64,000 nucleotides of DNA from Couchioplanes azureus (GTDB lineage Bacteria > Actinomycetota > Actinomycetes > Mycobacteriales > Micromonosporaceae): the NCBI RefSeq assembly GCF_014648355.1, contig NZ_BMQY01000007.1, forward strand, positions 148,486-212,485, given 5' to 3'. The notes beneath the pieces were generated by a model. The model saw nothing but the letters and a program-made list of their open reading frames with translations. It had not been told where the DNA came from and searched no databases. Each line of letters opens with the position of its first letter. Within the stretch, counting starts at the first letter, position 1. Shown in pieces: positions 31,658 to 39,041 of this stretch. The position numbers and the translations under genes are program-made.

Positions 31658-32851
31658 ATGGCCTTCCCCGAGCAGCTCCGGCGGTGGCAGCGCGAGCTGC
31701 GCGCGCAGTTCCCGCTGATCGTGGCGAACCCCGAGGTGGCCTATCTGGACAGCGCCGCCACCGCGCAGAAGCCGCAGGCGGTTTTGGACGCCGTCCTGAG
31801 CTACCTGACCACCGGCAACGCCAACGCGGCCCGGGGCACGTACCCGTGGGCGAACCGCACCACCGCGCGCATCGAGCAGGCCCGCGACCGGCTGCGCCGC
31901 TTCCTGGACGACCCGCTGCCGCACGGCTCCGGCGTGCACTTCGTCGGCGGCACCAGCGACGGGCTGCGCGCCGTCGCCCGCGACTGGCTGGCCCCGCAGC
32001 TGCGCGACGGCGACGAGATCATCGTGCCGTTCGCCGACCACGCGGCCAACGCCGAACCGTGGCTGGAGGCCGCGGAGCTGCTGCGCCGCCAGGGTGCCCG
32101 GATCCGGGTCACGCCGATGCCGTACGACGAGGCCCACGACTACGACGTCGAGCGGCTCGCCGCGCTCGTCAGCAACCGCACCCGGTTCATCGCGGCCACC
32201 CACGTGCACCACGTCTACGGCAACGACATGAACGTCCACCGGCTGCGCGCGGCGGCCGGTCCGGAGATCCCGATCTGCCTCGACGCCGCCCAGGGGGTCG
32301 GGCACCTGCCGCTGTCCACCGCCGAGCTGGACGTGGACTTCGTCGTCTTCTCCGGGCACAAGGCGATGGCGCTGCCCGGCATCGGGGCCGTCTGGGCCCG
32401 CAACACGCGGGGGCCGGCGTACGAGCCGGCCGGCTGGAGCGGCTCGCCGAACACCACCGGCATCATCAGCCTGGCCGCCGCGCTGGACTGGCTGGACGCC
32501 GCCGGACTGGGGCGCATCGCCCACTGGACCACGGCGCTCGGCGCGCGGCTCACCGACGGCCTGCGGACCATGCCCAGCTACGAGGTGCTCGGCTGCCGGC
32601 AGAGCCTCGCCGCCGGCTCGGCCGTGCAGCAGCGCCAGGGCATCGTCGCCTTCCGCCACCACGCCATCGGCTCCCACGACCTGGGCTTCATCCTGGCCAG
32701 CGAGGGGATCCTGGTCCGCGCGGACGGTCACTGCCAGGGCGACGAGGGGGAGAAGACCGCGTCCGTACGGGTGAGCCTGCACGTCTACAACACCCCGGAG
32801 GAGGTGGACCGGCTGCTGGAGGTCCTGACCGGCCTGGACCGTTCGTGGTGA
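31658..32851 (+). CDS. Class V aminotransferase / cysteine-desulfurase-like PLP enzyme
   Basis: The protein has 397 residues. The motifs fit the SufS/CsdA superfamily: YLDSAATAQKPQAVLDA, then TNR-type NRTTARIEQARDRLR, the cofactor histidine region HADHAANAEP, DAAQGVGHLPLS, and the PLP lysine Lys235 in FSGHKAMALPG. A cysteine (Cys359) sits in RADGHCQGDEG where SufS has its active-site loop, but the loop is not the usual RxGHHC. It starts one base after the upstream stop codon. It may be the sulfur donor for the rhodanese domain of the preceding gene, or a lyase acting on the product. I cannot decide between these. Confidence 0.85.
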   Translation: MAFPEQLRRWQRELRAQFPLIVANPEVAYLDSAATAQKPQAVLDAVLSYLTTGNANAARGTYPWANRTTARIEQARDRLRRFLDDPLPHGSGVHFVGGTSDGLRAVARDWLAPQLRDGDEIIVPFADHAANAEPWLEAAELLRRQGARIRVTPMPYDEAHDYDVERLAALVSNRTRFIAATHVHHVYGNDMNVHRLRAAAGPEIPICLDAAQGVGHLPLSTAELDVDFVVFSGHKAMALPGIGAVWARNTRGPAYEPAGWSGSPNTTGIISLAAALDWLDAAGLGRIAHWTTALGARLTDGLRTMPSYEVLGCRQSLAAGSAVQQRQGIVAFRHHAIGSHDLGFILASEGILVRADGHCQGDEGEKTASVRVSLHVYNTPEEVDRLLEVLTGLDRSW

Positions 32852-32879
32852 CCCGAGCGAGTCGGACACCGCCGAGGCC

Positions 32880-32894
32880 GACAATGGTTATCAT
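32880..32894 (+). promoter_or_regulatory. Zur-box-like site upstream of the methyltransferase
   Basis: GACAATGGTTATCAT matches the Streptomyces Zur box GAAAATGATTTTCAT at 12 of 15 positions, as I recall that consensus. It is a clear AT-rich patch in a GC-rich gap and sits 42 bp before the ATG at 32936. It also contains TATCAT, a good -10 hexamer, so bound repressor would cover the promoter. Without a Zur regulator in view, the match is suggestive only. Confidence 0.4.
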
Positions 32895-32935
32895 GTGCGG
32901 GTCCGTGCCACCGCCGTACCCGGAGACCCCCCGCC

Positions 32936-33694
32936 ATGGCCACCACCGCCGGCGCGCTGAGCGCCACACCCGGCGCGGAGCGCCCGCGCGACACCTGGGA
33001 CGACGTGATGGCCGGCTTCGTGCCCGGACTGGCCACCCTGGAACAGGCGATCCACGACGCCGCCCAGGCGCTGCGCCCGGACGGCCCCCGCCGCGTCCTC
33101 GACCTCGGCGGCGGCCCGGGCGTCCTCGCCGCCCGCATGGCGCGGCGCTGGCCGTCGGCCGCCGTCACCCTGCTGGACCTCGACCCGGTACTGCTCGCCC
33201 TGGCCCGGGCCGCGGGGCCGCGCGGGGTCGCCGTGGTCGACGCCGACCTCACCTCGCCGGCGTGGACCACCCGGGCCGGCGGCGCCCACGACCTGATCAC
33301 CGTGGTCATGACCATGCACTACCTGAATCCCCGCGAGGCCCGCGCCCTCTACGCCGACGCGCTGCGCTGCCTGGCGCCCGGCGGCCTCCTCGTCGTCGCC
33401 GACCTCATGCCCGACGACGGCGCCCCGACGCTGATGCGCGCGCTGGACCCCGGCGCCGGGGAGGCGGCCGCGGAGCTGGCCTGGGCCCAGTGGTGGGACG
33501 ACGCGGCGCGGATGCCGGAGCTGCGGCAGCCGATGCGCGCCCGGGCGGACCTCTTCGGCAAGCGGACCCCGGCCGAGTTCACCGCCGGCGTCTCCTGGCA
33601 CGCCGAGGCGGCCCGCACGGCAGGCTTCGCCGAGGCCGGCCTGTTGTGGCGCTGCGGCCGGCACGCCGCCCTCGCCGCCCTCGCTCCCGCCTGA
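32936..33694 (+). CDS. SAM-dependent class I methyltransferase
   Basis: This 252-residue methyltransferase carries the SAM motifs RRVLDLGGGPGVLAARMAR (motif I), VTLLDLDPVLLALAR (acidic loop) and VMTMHYLNPREARALYADAL plus LAPGGLLVVADLMP (post motifs). GGAGACC precedes the ATG at 32936. It is on the same strand as the PLP operon but 84 bp downstream with its own promoter-like element, so it may be regulated separately. A small-molecule substrate is likely; the enzyme is too short for a nucleic-acid methylase with a target domain. Its link to the PLP products is inference from position. Confidence 0.82.
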   Translation: MATTAGALSATPGAERPRDTWDDVMAGFVPGLATLEQAIHDAAQALRPDGPRRVLDLGGGPGVLAARMARRWPSAAVTLLDLDPVLLALARAAGPRGVAVVDADLTSPAWTTRAGGAHDLITVVMTMHYLNPREARALYADALRCLAPGGLLVVADLMPDDGAPTLMRALDPGAGEAAAELAWAQWWDDAARMPELRQPMRARADLFGKRTPAEFTAGVSWHAEAARTAGFAEAGLLWRCGRHAALAALAPA

Positions 33695-33754
33695 GAAGGT
33701 TCACGCCCGGCGCCGGGACCTCGACACCGCATGAGCCGGTCCTCTCGGGCGCCG

Positions 33755-34219
33755 TCAGGCGCACTGGGCTCCGGAGAAGTGCGAGTCGGCGATCGTCACG
33801 TCGTAGATGCCCTGGTCCACGACCGTGAGATTGAGGTACGTCTTGTCGCCGTCGACGTCGGCGCTGGCGCAGAGCAGGGCCGTGTCGTCGCGTGGCGGTG
33901 GCACCTGCGTGACGACCTGCCAGCCGGCGCGCTCCACCATGCCCCGGTAGAACGCGACCACCTCGCCGGGCTCCAGAGCGCTCTGGAACTGCCGACCCCC
34001 GTAGGCGACGACCCGGTCGATGTCGCAGCCGGCGGAGAACTCGGACGGCCGCGGGGCCTGCGGCCATTCGCGCAGCAGCGGCAGTCCCTGGAGCCGGGTG
34101 CCGCGCTCCTCGCATCGGGCGAGCCGGTCCTGCCGCCACTGCTGGAGCTGCGGAACGGCGACGGCACCGCCTCCGACCAGGAGAAGTCCGGCGATCACGA
34201 CCCTGACTGGCTTGCGCAT
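33755..34219 (-). CDS. Membrane-anchored hypothetical protein, 154 aa
   Basis: I did not recognise the family. The sequence begins MRKPVRVVIAGLLLVGGGAV, a signal anchor, followed by a secreted or periplasm-facing domain. That domain contains EFSAGCDIDRVVAYGGRQF, EVVAFYRGMVERAGWQVVTQ and LLCASADVDGDKTYLNLTV. The final Cys is two residues from the end (SGAQCA). The start at 34219 is preferred to a GTG-like extension because it yields a clean hydrophobic leader. It is divergent from the upstream plus-strand genes and close to the selO-type gene, but no operon can be argued. Confidence 0.6.
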   Translation of the reverse strand: MRKPVRVVIAGLLLVGGGAVAVPQLQQWRQDRLARCEERGTRLQGLPLLREWPQAPRPSEFSAGCDIDRVVAYGGRQFQSALEPGEVVAFYRGMVERAGWQVVTQVPPPRDDTALLCASADVDGDKTYLNLTVVDQGIYDVTIADSHFSGAQCA

Positions 34220-34262
34220 CAGCGGACCGTAGCAACACCTCGCCACCGCGGCCAGTTACGGC

Positions 34263-35669
34263 TCAGGTGCCGCAGAACGTACGGTAGGCGCCGAAGTCGG
34301 GCGGGGCGGGTGCCGCGTACCGCCCCATTCCCGGTCGTTCGTCGTACGGGCGGGTCACCGCGTCCAGCAGCCGGTGCAGCGGCTCCAGGTCACCGTCGTC
34401 CGCGGCGGCGAGGGCCTCCTCCACGAGATGGTTGCGGGGGATGTAGGCGGGATTGACCCGGTCCATCGCCGCGGTGTCCGGCTCCAGGGCGCGCCAGCGG
34501 GCCGCCCAGTCGTCCAGGGCCTCGTCGCCGTGGATGACGGTCCGGGGCAGCGTACGGAAGAACGAGGTGTAGTCGGCGCCCTTCTCCGACAGCAGCGGAA
34601 GCAGCTCGTCGACCAGCGGAGCGGCGGCCTCCGCGGACAGGCCCAGCTTGGCGGCCATCCCGGCCGACCACTCGGCGTGGTAGCGGCGGCGGAACCCGCC
34701 CAGGGCCTCCACCGCGACCGCGACCGCCTGCTCCTCGTCGTCGTGCAGCAGCGGCAGCATGGCCTCGGCGAGGCGGGCGAGGTTCCATTCGGCCACGGCC
34801 GGCTGGTTGCCGTAGGCGTACCGGCCGGCGTGGTCGATCGAGCTGTAGACGGCGCCCGGGTCGAAGGCGTCCAGGAACGCGCAGGGCCCGTAGTCGATGG
34901 TCTCGCCGGAGATCGTCATGTTGTCGGTGTTCATCACCCCGTGCACGAAGCCGGCGAGCATCCACCGGGCCACCAGCGCCGCCTGCGCCGCGACCACCGC
35001 CTCGAACAGGGCGGGGTACGAGCCGGCGCCCGGGTGGTGCCGGGCGATGGCGTGATCGGCGAGGCGGCGCAGCAGGTCCACGTCGCCGGTCGCCCGGGCG
35101 TACTGGAAGGTGCCGACCCGCAGGTGGCTGGCGGCGATGCGGGCGAGCACGGCTCCCGGGCGCAGGGTTTCGCGGCGTACCGTCCGGCCGGTCTCCAGCA
35201 CGGCGAGGGAGCGGGTCGTGGGGATGCCGAGGGCGTGCATGGCCTCGCTGACGACGTACTCGCGCAGCATCGGGCCGACGACGGCCTGGCCGTCGCCGCC
35301 GCGCGCGAACGGCGTCCGCCCGGAGCCCTTGAGGTGCAGGTCGCGCAGGGCGCCGTCGGGGCGGGTGAGCTCGCCGAGCAGCAGGGCCCGGCCGTCGCCG
35401 AGCCGCGGGACGAAGCCGCCGAACTGGTGCCCGGCGTAGGCCTGCGCCACCGGCGTGGCGCCGTCGGGCACGGCGGTGCCCGCCAGCAGCCCGAGGCCGT
35501 CGCCGCGCAGCCACCCGGGATCGAGGCCCAGTTCGGCGGCGAGCGGCTCGTTGAGCACCAGCAGCCGCAGGCCGGGAGCCTCCTCGGCCTGCCAGGTCAC
35601 GGCCAGCTCCGGCAGCTCCCGGGCGAAGCGGTTGCCGAGGGTCACGGTCGGTGTCGATGCGATGCCCAC
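34263..35669 (-). CDS. selO: SelO-family protein adenylyltransferase (YdiU)
   Basis: This 468-residue protein matches the SelO pseudokinase family, which AMPylates proteins in a redox-linked stress response. Visible motifs are QAYAGHQFGGFVPRLGDGRA, HLKGSGRTPFARGGDGQAVV, SEAMHALGIPTTRSLAVLET and the metal-binding GVMNTDNMTISGETIDYGPC. It ends FGAYRTFCGT, with a Cys near the C-terminus where other members carry a conserved Cys or selenocysteine. Length is typical of the family. It is followed on the same strand, with a 19-bp gap, by the hydrolase gene's stop. Its protein targets are unknown here. Confidence 0.93.
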   Translation of the reverse strand: MGIASTPTVTLGNRFARELPELAVTWQAEEAPGLRLLVLNEPLAAELGLDPGWLRGDGLGLLAGTAVPDGATPVAQAYAGHQFGGFVPRLGDGRALLLGELTRPDGALRDLHLKGSGRTPFARGGDGQAVVGPMLREYVVSEAMHALGIPTTRSLAVLETGRTVRRETLRPGAVLARIAASHLRVGTFQYARATGDVDLLRRLADHAIARHHPGAGSYPALFEAVVAAQAALVARWMLAGFVHGVMNTDNMTISGETIDYGPCAFLDAFDPGAVYSSIDHAGRYAYGNQPAVAEWNLARLAEAMLPLLHDDEEQAVAVAVEALGGFRRRYHAEWSAGMAAKLGLSAEAAAPLVDELLPLLSEKGADYTSFFRTLPRTVIHGDEALDDWAARWRALEPDTAAMDRVNPAYIPRNHLVEEALAAADDGDLEPLHRLLDAVTRPYDERPGMGRYAAPAPPDFGAYRTFCGT

Positions 35670-35688
35670 CCTTCGAGGGTACGGGTCG

Positions 35689-36540
35689 CTACCGCGGAAG
35701 GTGCTCGCGCAGCCAGGGAGTCAGCATCGGCAGGACGGTACGGGCCTGCATGGCGCCCAGGTGGTCGGCGCCCGGCACGAGCTGCACGGCCCAGCCCCGG
35801 GCGGTCAGCTCGTCCCGGTGCCGGCGCAGCGGCTCGGCGATGGCGACGTGGGCGTCGTCCCACCGGGGACCGTACGCCATGTCGTCGTCGGCCCCGGCGA
35901 AGGCGAACCGCGGCAGGCGCAGGCGGTCGAGCGCGGCCGGCTCGTCGAAGTCCCGGAGTGACTCGTAGAGCGTGACGAACTGCCCGGTCTGCTCGGGGGT
36001 GCGGGTGAACTCGACGGAGTCCCAGTCGCCCGGCCGGGGCTCGGTGGCCGGCGCGGCCGGGCCGTCCCGGTGGGCGAGGGCCATGCGGTGGGCGGCGCGG
36101 GTGACGGTCAGCATCGCCGCGTACGGCCCGCCGAGCGGGGGGAAACCGCCCATGACCAGGGCCGTGAGCCGGTCGGTGCGGATCGCGAGCTGCAAGCCGG
36201 TCAGGGCGAGCCAGGAGTAGCCGTAGTAGGCGAACCGCTCCACGCCCGCCGCGTCGGCCACGGCGAGCAGGTCTTCCGCGGCGGCCGCGGCGGTGAGCGT
36301 GTGCGGCTTCGGATGGTGGGTGAGGTGGTCCTCGTAGTCGGCCGCGACGACCCGGAAGCCGGCCTCGGCGAGCCCGGTGGCGAGGGTGTGGCCGAGGTGC
36401 GGGTCGGCGCCCCAGGCGCGCATCTGCTCGGCGGCCTCGCCCTCGGCGGTGGCGGTGCCGACCGGCAGCAGCACCGCCGGCCCGTCGCCGAGAACCGTCA
36501 CGTCGATGGGGGAGCCGTCGTGGAGCCGTGCGACAGTCAT
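35689..36540 (-). CDS. Alpha/beta hydrolase
   Basis: The protein has 283 residues. The nucleophile elbow reads YYGYSWLALTG (Ser at G-Y-S-W), and the strand-loop after it is QLAIRTDRLTALVMGGFPPLGG. The C-terminal histidine is probably in VPGADHLGAMQART, and the acidic member may be in FAFAGADDDMAYGPR. The ATG at 36540 is divergent from a TetR gene, with only 25 bp between starts and a small dyad in between, so the TetR protein very likely controls it. The substrate is unknown. TAGAGT lies 6 bp before the ATG, which would give a leaderless transcript. Confidence 0.85.
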   Translation of the reverse strand: MTVARLHDGSPIDVTVLGDGPAVLLPVGTATAEGEAAEQMRAWGADPHLGHTLATGLAEAGFRVVAADYEDHLTHHPKPHTLTAAAAAEDLLAVADAAGVERFAYYGYSWLALTGLQLAIRTDRLTALVMGGFPPLGGPYAAMLTVTRAAHRMALAHRDGPAAPATEPRPGDWDSVEFTRTPEQTGQFVTLYESLRDFDEPAALDRLRLPRFAFAGADDDMAYGPRWDDAHVAIAEPLRRHRDELTARGWAVQLVPGADHLGAMQARTVLPMLTPWLREHLPR

Positions 36541-36552
36541 AAAAACACTCTA

Positions 36553-36563
36553 CGCTGTAAGCG
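36553..36563. promoter_or_regulatory. Shared operator between hydrolase and TetR genes
   Basis: CGCT-GTA-AGCG is a perfect 4+3+4 inverted repeat in the 25-bp divergent gap. It overlaps -10-like hexamers on both strands (TAGAGT for the hydrolase, TACGCT for the regulator). The layout fits a TetR operator that represses both promoters at once. Confidence 0.55.
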
Positions 36564-36565
36564 AT

Positions 36566-37306
36566 ATGACGACGACCCCGAACCGAGACGCCGACGCCCA
36601 CGTCCGCCGGCTCTGGCGGCACCGCGGCACCACGCCGCCCGGTCCCCGCCGTGGCCCCCGCCAGCAGCTCGACCTGGACGACATCCTCGAGGCCGCCATC
36701 GCGCTCGCGGACGCCGAGGGGCTGTCCGCGGTGTCGACCCGCGCCGTCGCCGCGGCCTTCGGCAGGACCGCGATGGCGCTCTACCCGTACGTCGGCACCA
36801 AGGAGAACCTGCTCGCGCTGATGCAGGACCAGGCCTCGGCGATGCCCGCCTGGGAAGACCCCCCGGCCCTGGCGCCGGCGCTGTCGGCGTGGGCGCAGGC
36901 GCTGTACGAGGTGTACCTGGCGCACCCGTGGCTGACCGAGCGGCCGTGGTCCGAGGCGACGCAGGGCCCGCACGAGCAGGACTGGCTGGAACGCCTGCTC
37001 CGGATCTTCGACGGATTCCAGGTGGCACCGCGGGCCCGGCCGCCGGCGGTGACCATGCTGTACGCGACCGTCCGGGCCACGGCCGCGACGGATGCGGCGT
37101 ACCGGCGGATGCGCGAGCACGGAGCGGGGGAGTGGCTCGAGGTGGCGCGCGCGACCCGGAGACATGTTCCCGACCTGGCCGACCGGTATCCACTCTCGAC
37201 CGGCCTGGCACCGCTCACCACGCACTGGCAGGACGCGCCCCGCGCCGCCCTCCTGAGCGGCGTCGACCTGCTGGCACGCGCCCTCGCGGACGCGCCGGCC
37301 CGCTAA
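36566..37306 (+). CDS. TetR family transcriptional regulator
   Basis: This 246-residue regulator has an N-terminal helix-turn-helix (LDDILEAAIALADAEGLSAV, STRAVAAAFGRTAMALYPYV, TKENLLALMQDQ) and a long ligand-binding domain. The residues ahead of the DNA-binding helix (RRLWRHRGTTPPGPRRGPRQ) are unusually basic and may extend DNA contact. I use the ATG at 36566, directly after the dyad; the long open frame upstream runs antisense to the hydrolase. Its stop codon overlaps the stop of the convergent NTF2-like gene by three bases. The probable target is the divergent hydrolase. Confidence 0.9.
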   Translation: MTTTPNRDADAHVRRLWRHRGTTPPGPRRGPRQQLDLDDILEAAIALADAEGLSAVSTRAVAAAFGRTAMALYPYVGTKENLLALMQDQASAMPAWEDPPALAPALSAWAQALYEVYLAHPWLTERPWSEATQGPHEQDWLERLLRIFDGFQVAPRARPPAVTMLYATVRATAATDAAYRRMREHGAGEWLEVARATRRHVPDLADRYPLSTGLAPLTTHWQDAPRAALLSGVDLLARALADAPAR

Positions 37307-37776
37307 CGCCGCCCGATCGGCGTGTTCTGCGCGGCGGCCAGCCACCACCGCCCGTCGCGTTCGACCAGCACGTAGAGGGCCATCTCGGAGAAGCCGTCCG
37401 GCACGAGTGACTGCCGGCGGACCTGCGCCACGACGACGCCGGGAGCGGGCGCGAGGACCGACACGACCTCGAACCGTGACGCCGCGACGGGGGCCGGGGC
37501 GGATGCCGGCGGCGCCGGCTGGTTCATCAGCCGGCGGTGGATCGCGTTCAGCTGCGCGAAGCCCGTCACGGTCGCCCCGAAGGGGCTGCCCCAGAGGATG
37601 TCGGCGGCGAACCAGGCGTCGTACACGTCCGCGTCCAGGGTGTCCCCGCCTCGTTGCAGCTGCGCCGCCAGGGCGGCGGCCACCTCCTCCGCGGTGGCGC
37701 GAGCCGCCGGATCGTCCAGCGCGATGCGGTGCGTGGTCCCGCCCATGGGTTGCTCCTCGCTGTCGGTGCCCGGCAT
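37303..37776 (-). CDS. SgcJ/EcaC family NTF2-like protein
   Basis: This 157-residue protein resembles the SgcJ/EcaC group of the NTF2/SnoaL-like fold (ALDDPAARATAEEVAAALAA, DADVYDAWFAADILWGSPFG, ERDGRWWLAAAQNTPIGRR). Members are small accessory or steroid-isomerase-like proteins of mostly unknown role. Two starts are possible: the ATG at 37776, 7 bp after a TAGCGT -10 element and hence leaderless, or the ATG at 37746 behind GAGGAG (147 aa). I favour 37776 because it mirrors the divergent nitroreductase gene exactly. A SoxR-type promoter drives it, so it is probably redox- or drug-induced. Confidence 0.8.
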   Translation of the reverse strand: MPGTDSEEQPMGGTTHRIALDDPAARATAEEVAAALAAQLQRGGDTLDADVYDAWFAADILWGSPFGATVTGFAQLNAIHRRLMNQPAPPASAPAPVAASRFEVVSVLAPAPGVVVAQVRRQSLVPDGFSEMALYVLVERDGRWWLAAAQNTPIGRR

Positions 37777-37783
37777 GCGAGGG

Positions 37784-37814
37784 ACGCTAAGAGGTCAACC
37801 GTGGTTGAGGTCAA
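37784..37814 (-). promoter_or_regulatory. SoxR/MerR-type promoter for the NTF2-like gene
   Basis: TTGACC (37809-37814) and TAGCGT (37784-37789) on the minus strand are 19 bp apart, the stretched spacing that only MerR-family activators correct. The spacer, with the two adjoining C residues, contains CCTCAACCACGGTTGACC, close to the E. coli SoxR box layout CCTCAA-6-TTGAGG. Seven bases separate the -10 from the ATG at 37776. Confidence 0.65.
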
Positions 37815-37823
37815 GCCGCCCGC

Positions 37824-37854
37824 TTGACCTGAAGTGCGGTTGAGGGCACAGCAT
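37824..37854 (+). promoter_or_regulatory. SoxR/MerR-type promoter for the nitroreductase gene
   Basis: TTGACC (37824-37829) and CAGCAT (37849-37854) are again 19 bp apart, with CCTGAAGTGCGGTTGAGG across the spacer (11 of 12 outer positions match the SoxR box). The two -35 elements form part of one perfect 9+5+9 inverted repeat at 37808-37830 (AGGTCAAGC and GCTTGACCT). Seven bases lie between the -10 and the ATG at 37862. Confidence 0.65.
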
Positions 37855-37861
37855 GGGCGGC

Positions 37862-38218
37862 ATGACGACGACGGACGAGGCGAGGCAAGCGCTGGAGCGG
37901 CAGCGGACGGTCGAGATCACCACGACCGGGCGCCGCAGCGGGCGCCCGCGCCGGATCGAGACCTGGCGGTATCGAGCGGCCGGGCGCTACTGGCTGACCG
38001 GCAGCCCGGGCTCGCGCGACTGGTACGCCAACCTGCTCGCCCACCCCGGGTTCACGCTGCACCTGCAGGATCGCGATGTCGAGGTACGCGGGCGCGCCGT
38101 GACCGACCCGCAGGAACGCGCGCACGTGTTCGGCGAGATAGTGCCCGGCCTGGGCTGGGGCGGAAGCCTGGAGAGCTGGATCGCCGGAAGCCCACTGGTG
38201 GAGATCGAGCTCGACTGA
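37862..38218 (+). CDS. F420-type deazaflavin-dependent nitroreductase (Ddn family)
   Basis: This 118-residue protein matches the Ddn/PF04075 split-barrel family, which uses reduced F420 to reduce quinones or nitro compounds. Motifs include TTTGRRSGRPRRIETW, GRYWLTGSPGSRDWYANLLA and HPGFTLHLQDRDVEVRGRAV. The ATG at 37862 follows a SoxR-type -10 by 7 bp and would be translated from a leaderless message; an ATG three codons upstream overlaps the -10 and is less likely. Length is slightly below the family average. The divergent partner is the SgcJ-like gene. No soxR or merR gene is present in the window. Confidence 0.85.
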   Translation: MTTTDEARQALERQRTVEITTTGRRSGRPRRIETWRYRAAGRYWLTGSPGSRDWYANLLAHPGFTLHLQDRDVEVRGRAVTDPQERAHVFGEIVPGLGWGGSLESWIAGSPLVEIELD

Positions 38219-38246
38219 CACCAGGCGGCCGGCGCAGGGCACCGAT

Positions 38247-38273
38247 CACGCAACGTGGCGGCCGTGTTGCGTG
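38247..38273. promoter_or_regulatory. Inverted repeat between the nitroreductase and a membrane protein gene
   Basis: CACGCAAC and GTTGCGTG are perfectly inverted with 11 bp between the arms. The site lies 29 bp after the nitroreductase stop and 63 bp before the next GTG. It could be a terminator stem or an operator for the membrane gene. The long spacer and lack of a U-tract favour an operator. Confidence 0.4.
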
Positions 38274-38335
38274 CAGCTGCGACGATGAGAGCGGCCTTGT
38301 CCGACTGCCGTCGAGACCCTGAAGGAGGGTGGCGG

Positions 38336-38998
38336 GTGACCTTCGCGCTCGGCATCTACGATCTCTTCGCCTGCTCGATCCCGGGGTTCCTCTACATCTC
38401 GGTGTTCGGCTACATCGCGAACCGGGTGGGATGGATCGCGATCGACCTCGAGGACGTGAAGGACGTACCGTCCCTGCTCCTGGTGCTCGGAGTCGCGATC
38501 GCCGCGTATCTGATCGGTCATGTCACCTGGCCGCTCAGCAGGCTCGTCGATCATCTGTCGTACCGGTGGTGGCCCGCCCCGGACGCCGCGAAGATCATCG
38601 TGGACCGCGATCCCGAGGTGGAGAAGAGCGGATATCTGAAGCACAGCCGCTTCCTGCTGCAGGCCCGCACGGAGCTGACCAACCGGGAAGTCGCCTCCGA
38701 GATCAGCCGCATGCGGGCCATCAGCCTGATGCTGCGGAACTGCACCATACCGCTGTTCATCGCCTCGGCCTGCGCGGCGGTGGAGCTGGCGACAGGCGGG
38801 AGCCGCGTGTTCGCCGGCGTCTCGGCGGCGCTCCTCCTCCTCGCCGCACTCGGCGCCGCGATCCAGAGCCGGACCATGGGCCAGTGGTCCGTTCTCAAGA
38901 CCTTCGAGCTGTCGTACTGGAGCTTCACCGAGGGCGGCCCCCACGCAGTACCAAGCCCCGCCGACCCCAACGGAAAGGCCCGAATCACCGGCGGCTAG
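38336..38998 (+). CDS. Membrane protein of unknown function, 220 aa
   Basis: I do not recognise this family. It starts VTFALGIYDLFACSIPGFLY at a GTG behind GGAGGG. Hydrophobic helices lie near residues 8-35, 45-68, 135-155 and 160-180 (SLLLVLGVAIAAYLIGHVTW; NCTIPLFIASACAAVELATG; ALLLLAALGAAIQSRTM). The loop at about 70-130 is charged and contains EVEKSGYLKHSRFLLQARTE. The shape, two helix pairs around a cytosolic loop, recalls small actinobacterial proteins near defence or stress genes, but no function can be given. Confidence 0.7.
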   Translation: MTFALGIYDLFACSIPGFLYISVFGYIANRVGWIAIDLEDVKDVPSLLLVLGVAIAAYLIGHVTWPLSRLVDHLSYRWWPAPDAAKIIVDRDPEVEKSGYLKHSRFLLQARTELTNREVASEISRMRAISLMLRNCTIPLFIASACAAVELATGGSRVFAGVSAALLLLAALGAAIQSRTMGQWSVLKTFELSYWSFTEGGPHAVPSPADPNGKARITGG

Positions 38999-39041
38999 CA
39001 CTGGTGATCTCGCCTGGCATGCCGGGTGGTAGGAAGGGAGT

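Noticed and set aside
28865..32851. NRPS or polyketide cluster
   Set aside because: No adenylation, carrier, ketosynthase or condensation motifs are present. The three PLP enzymes stand alone.
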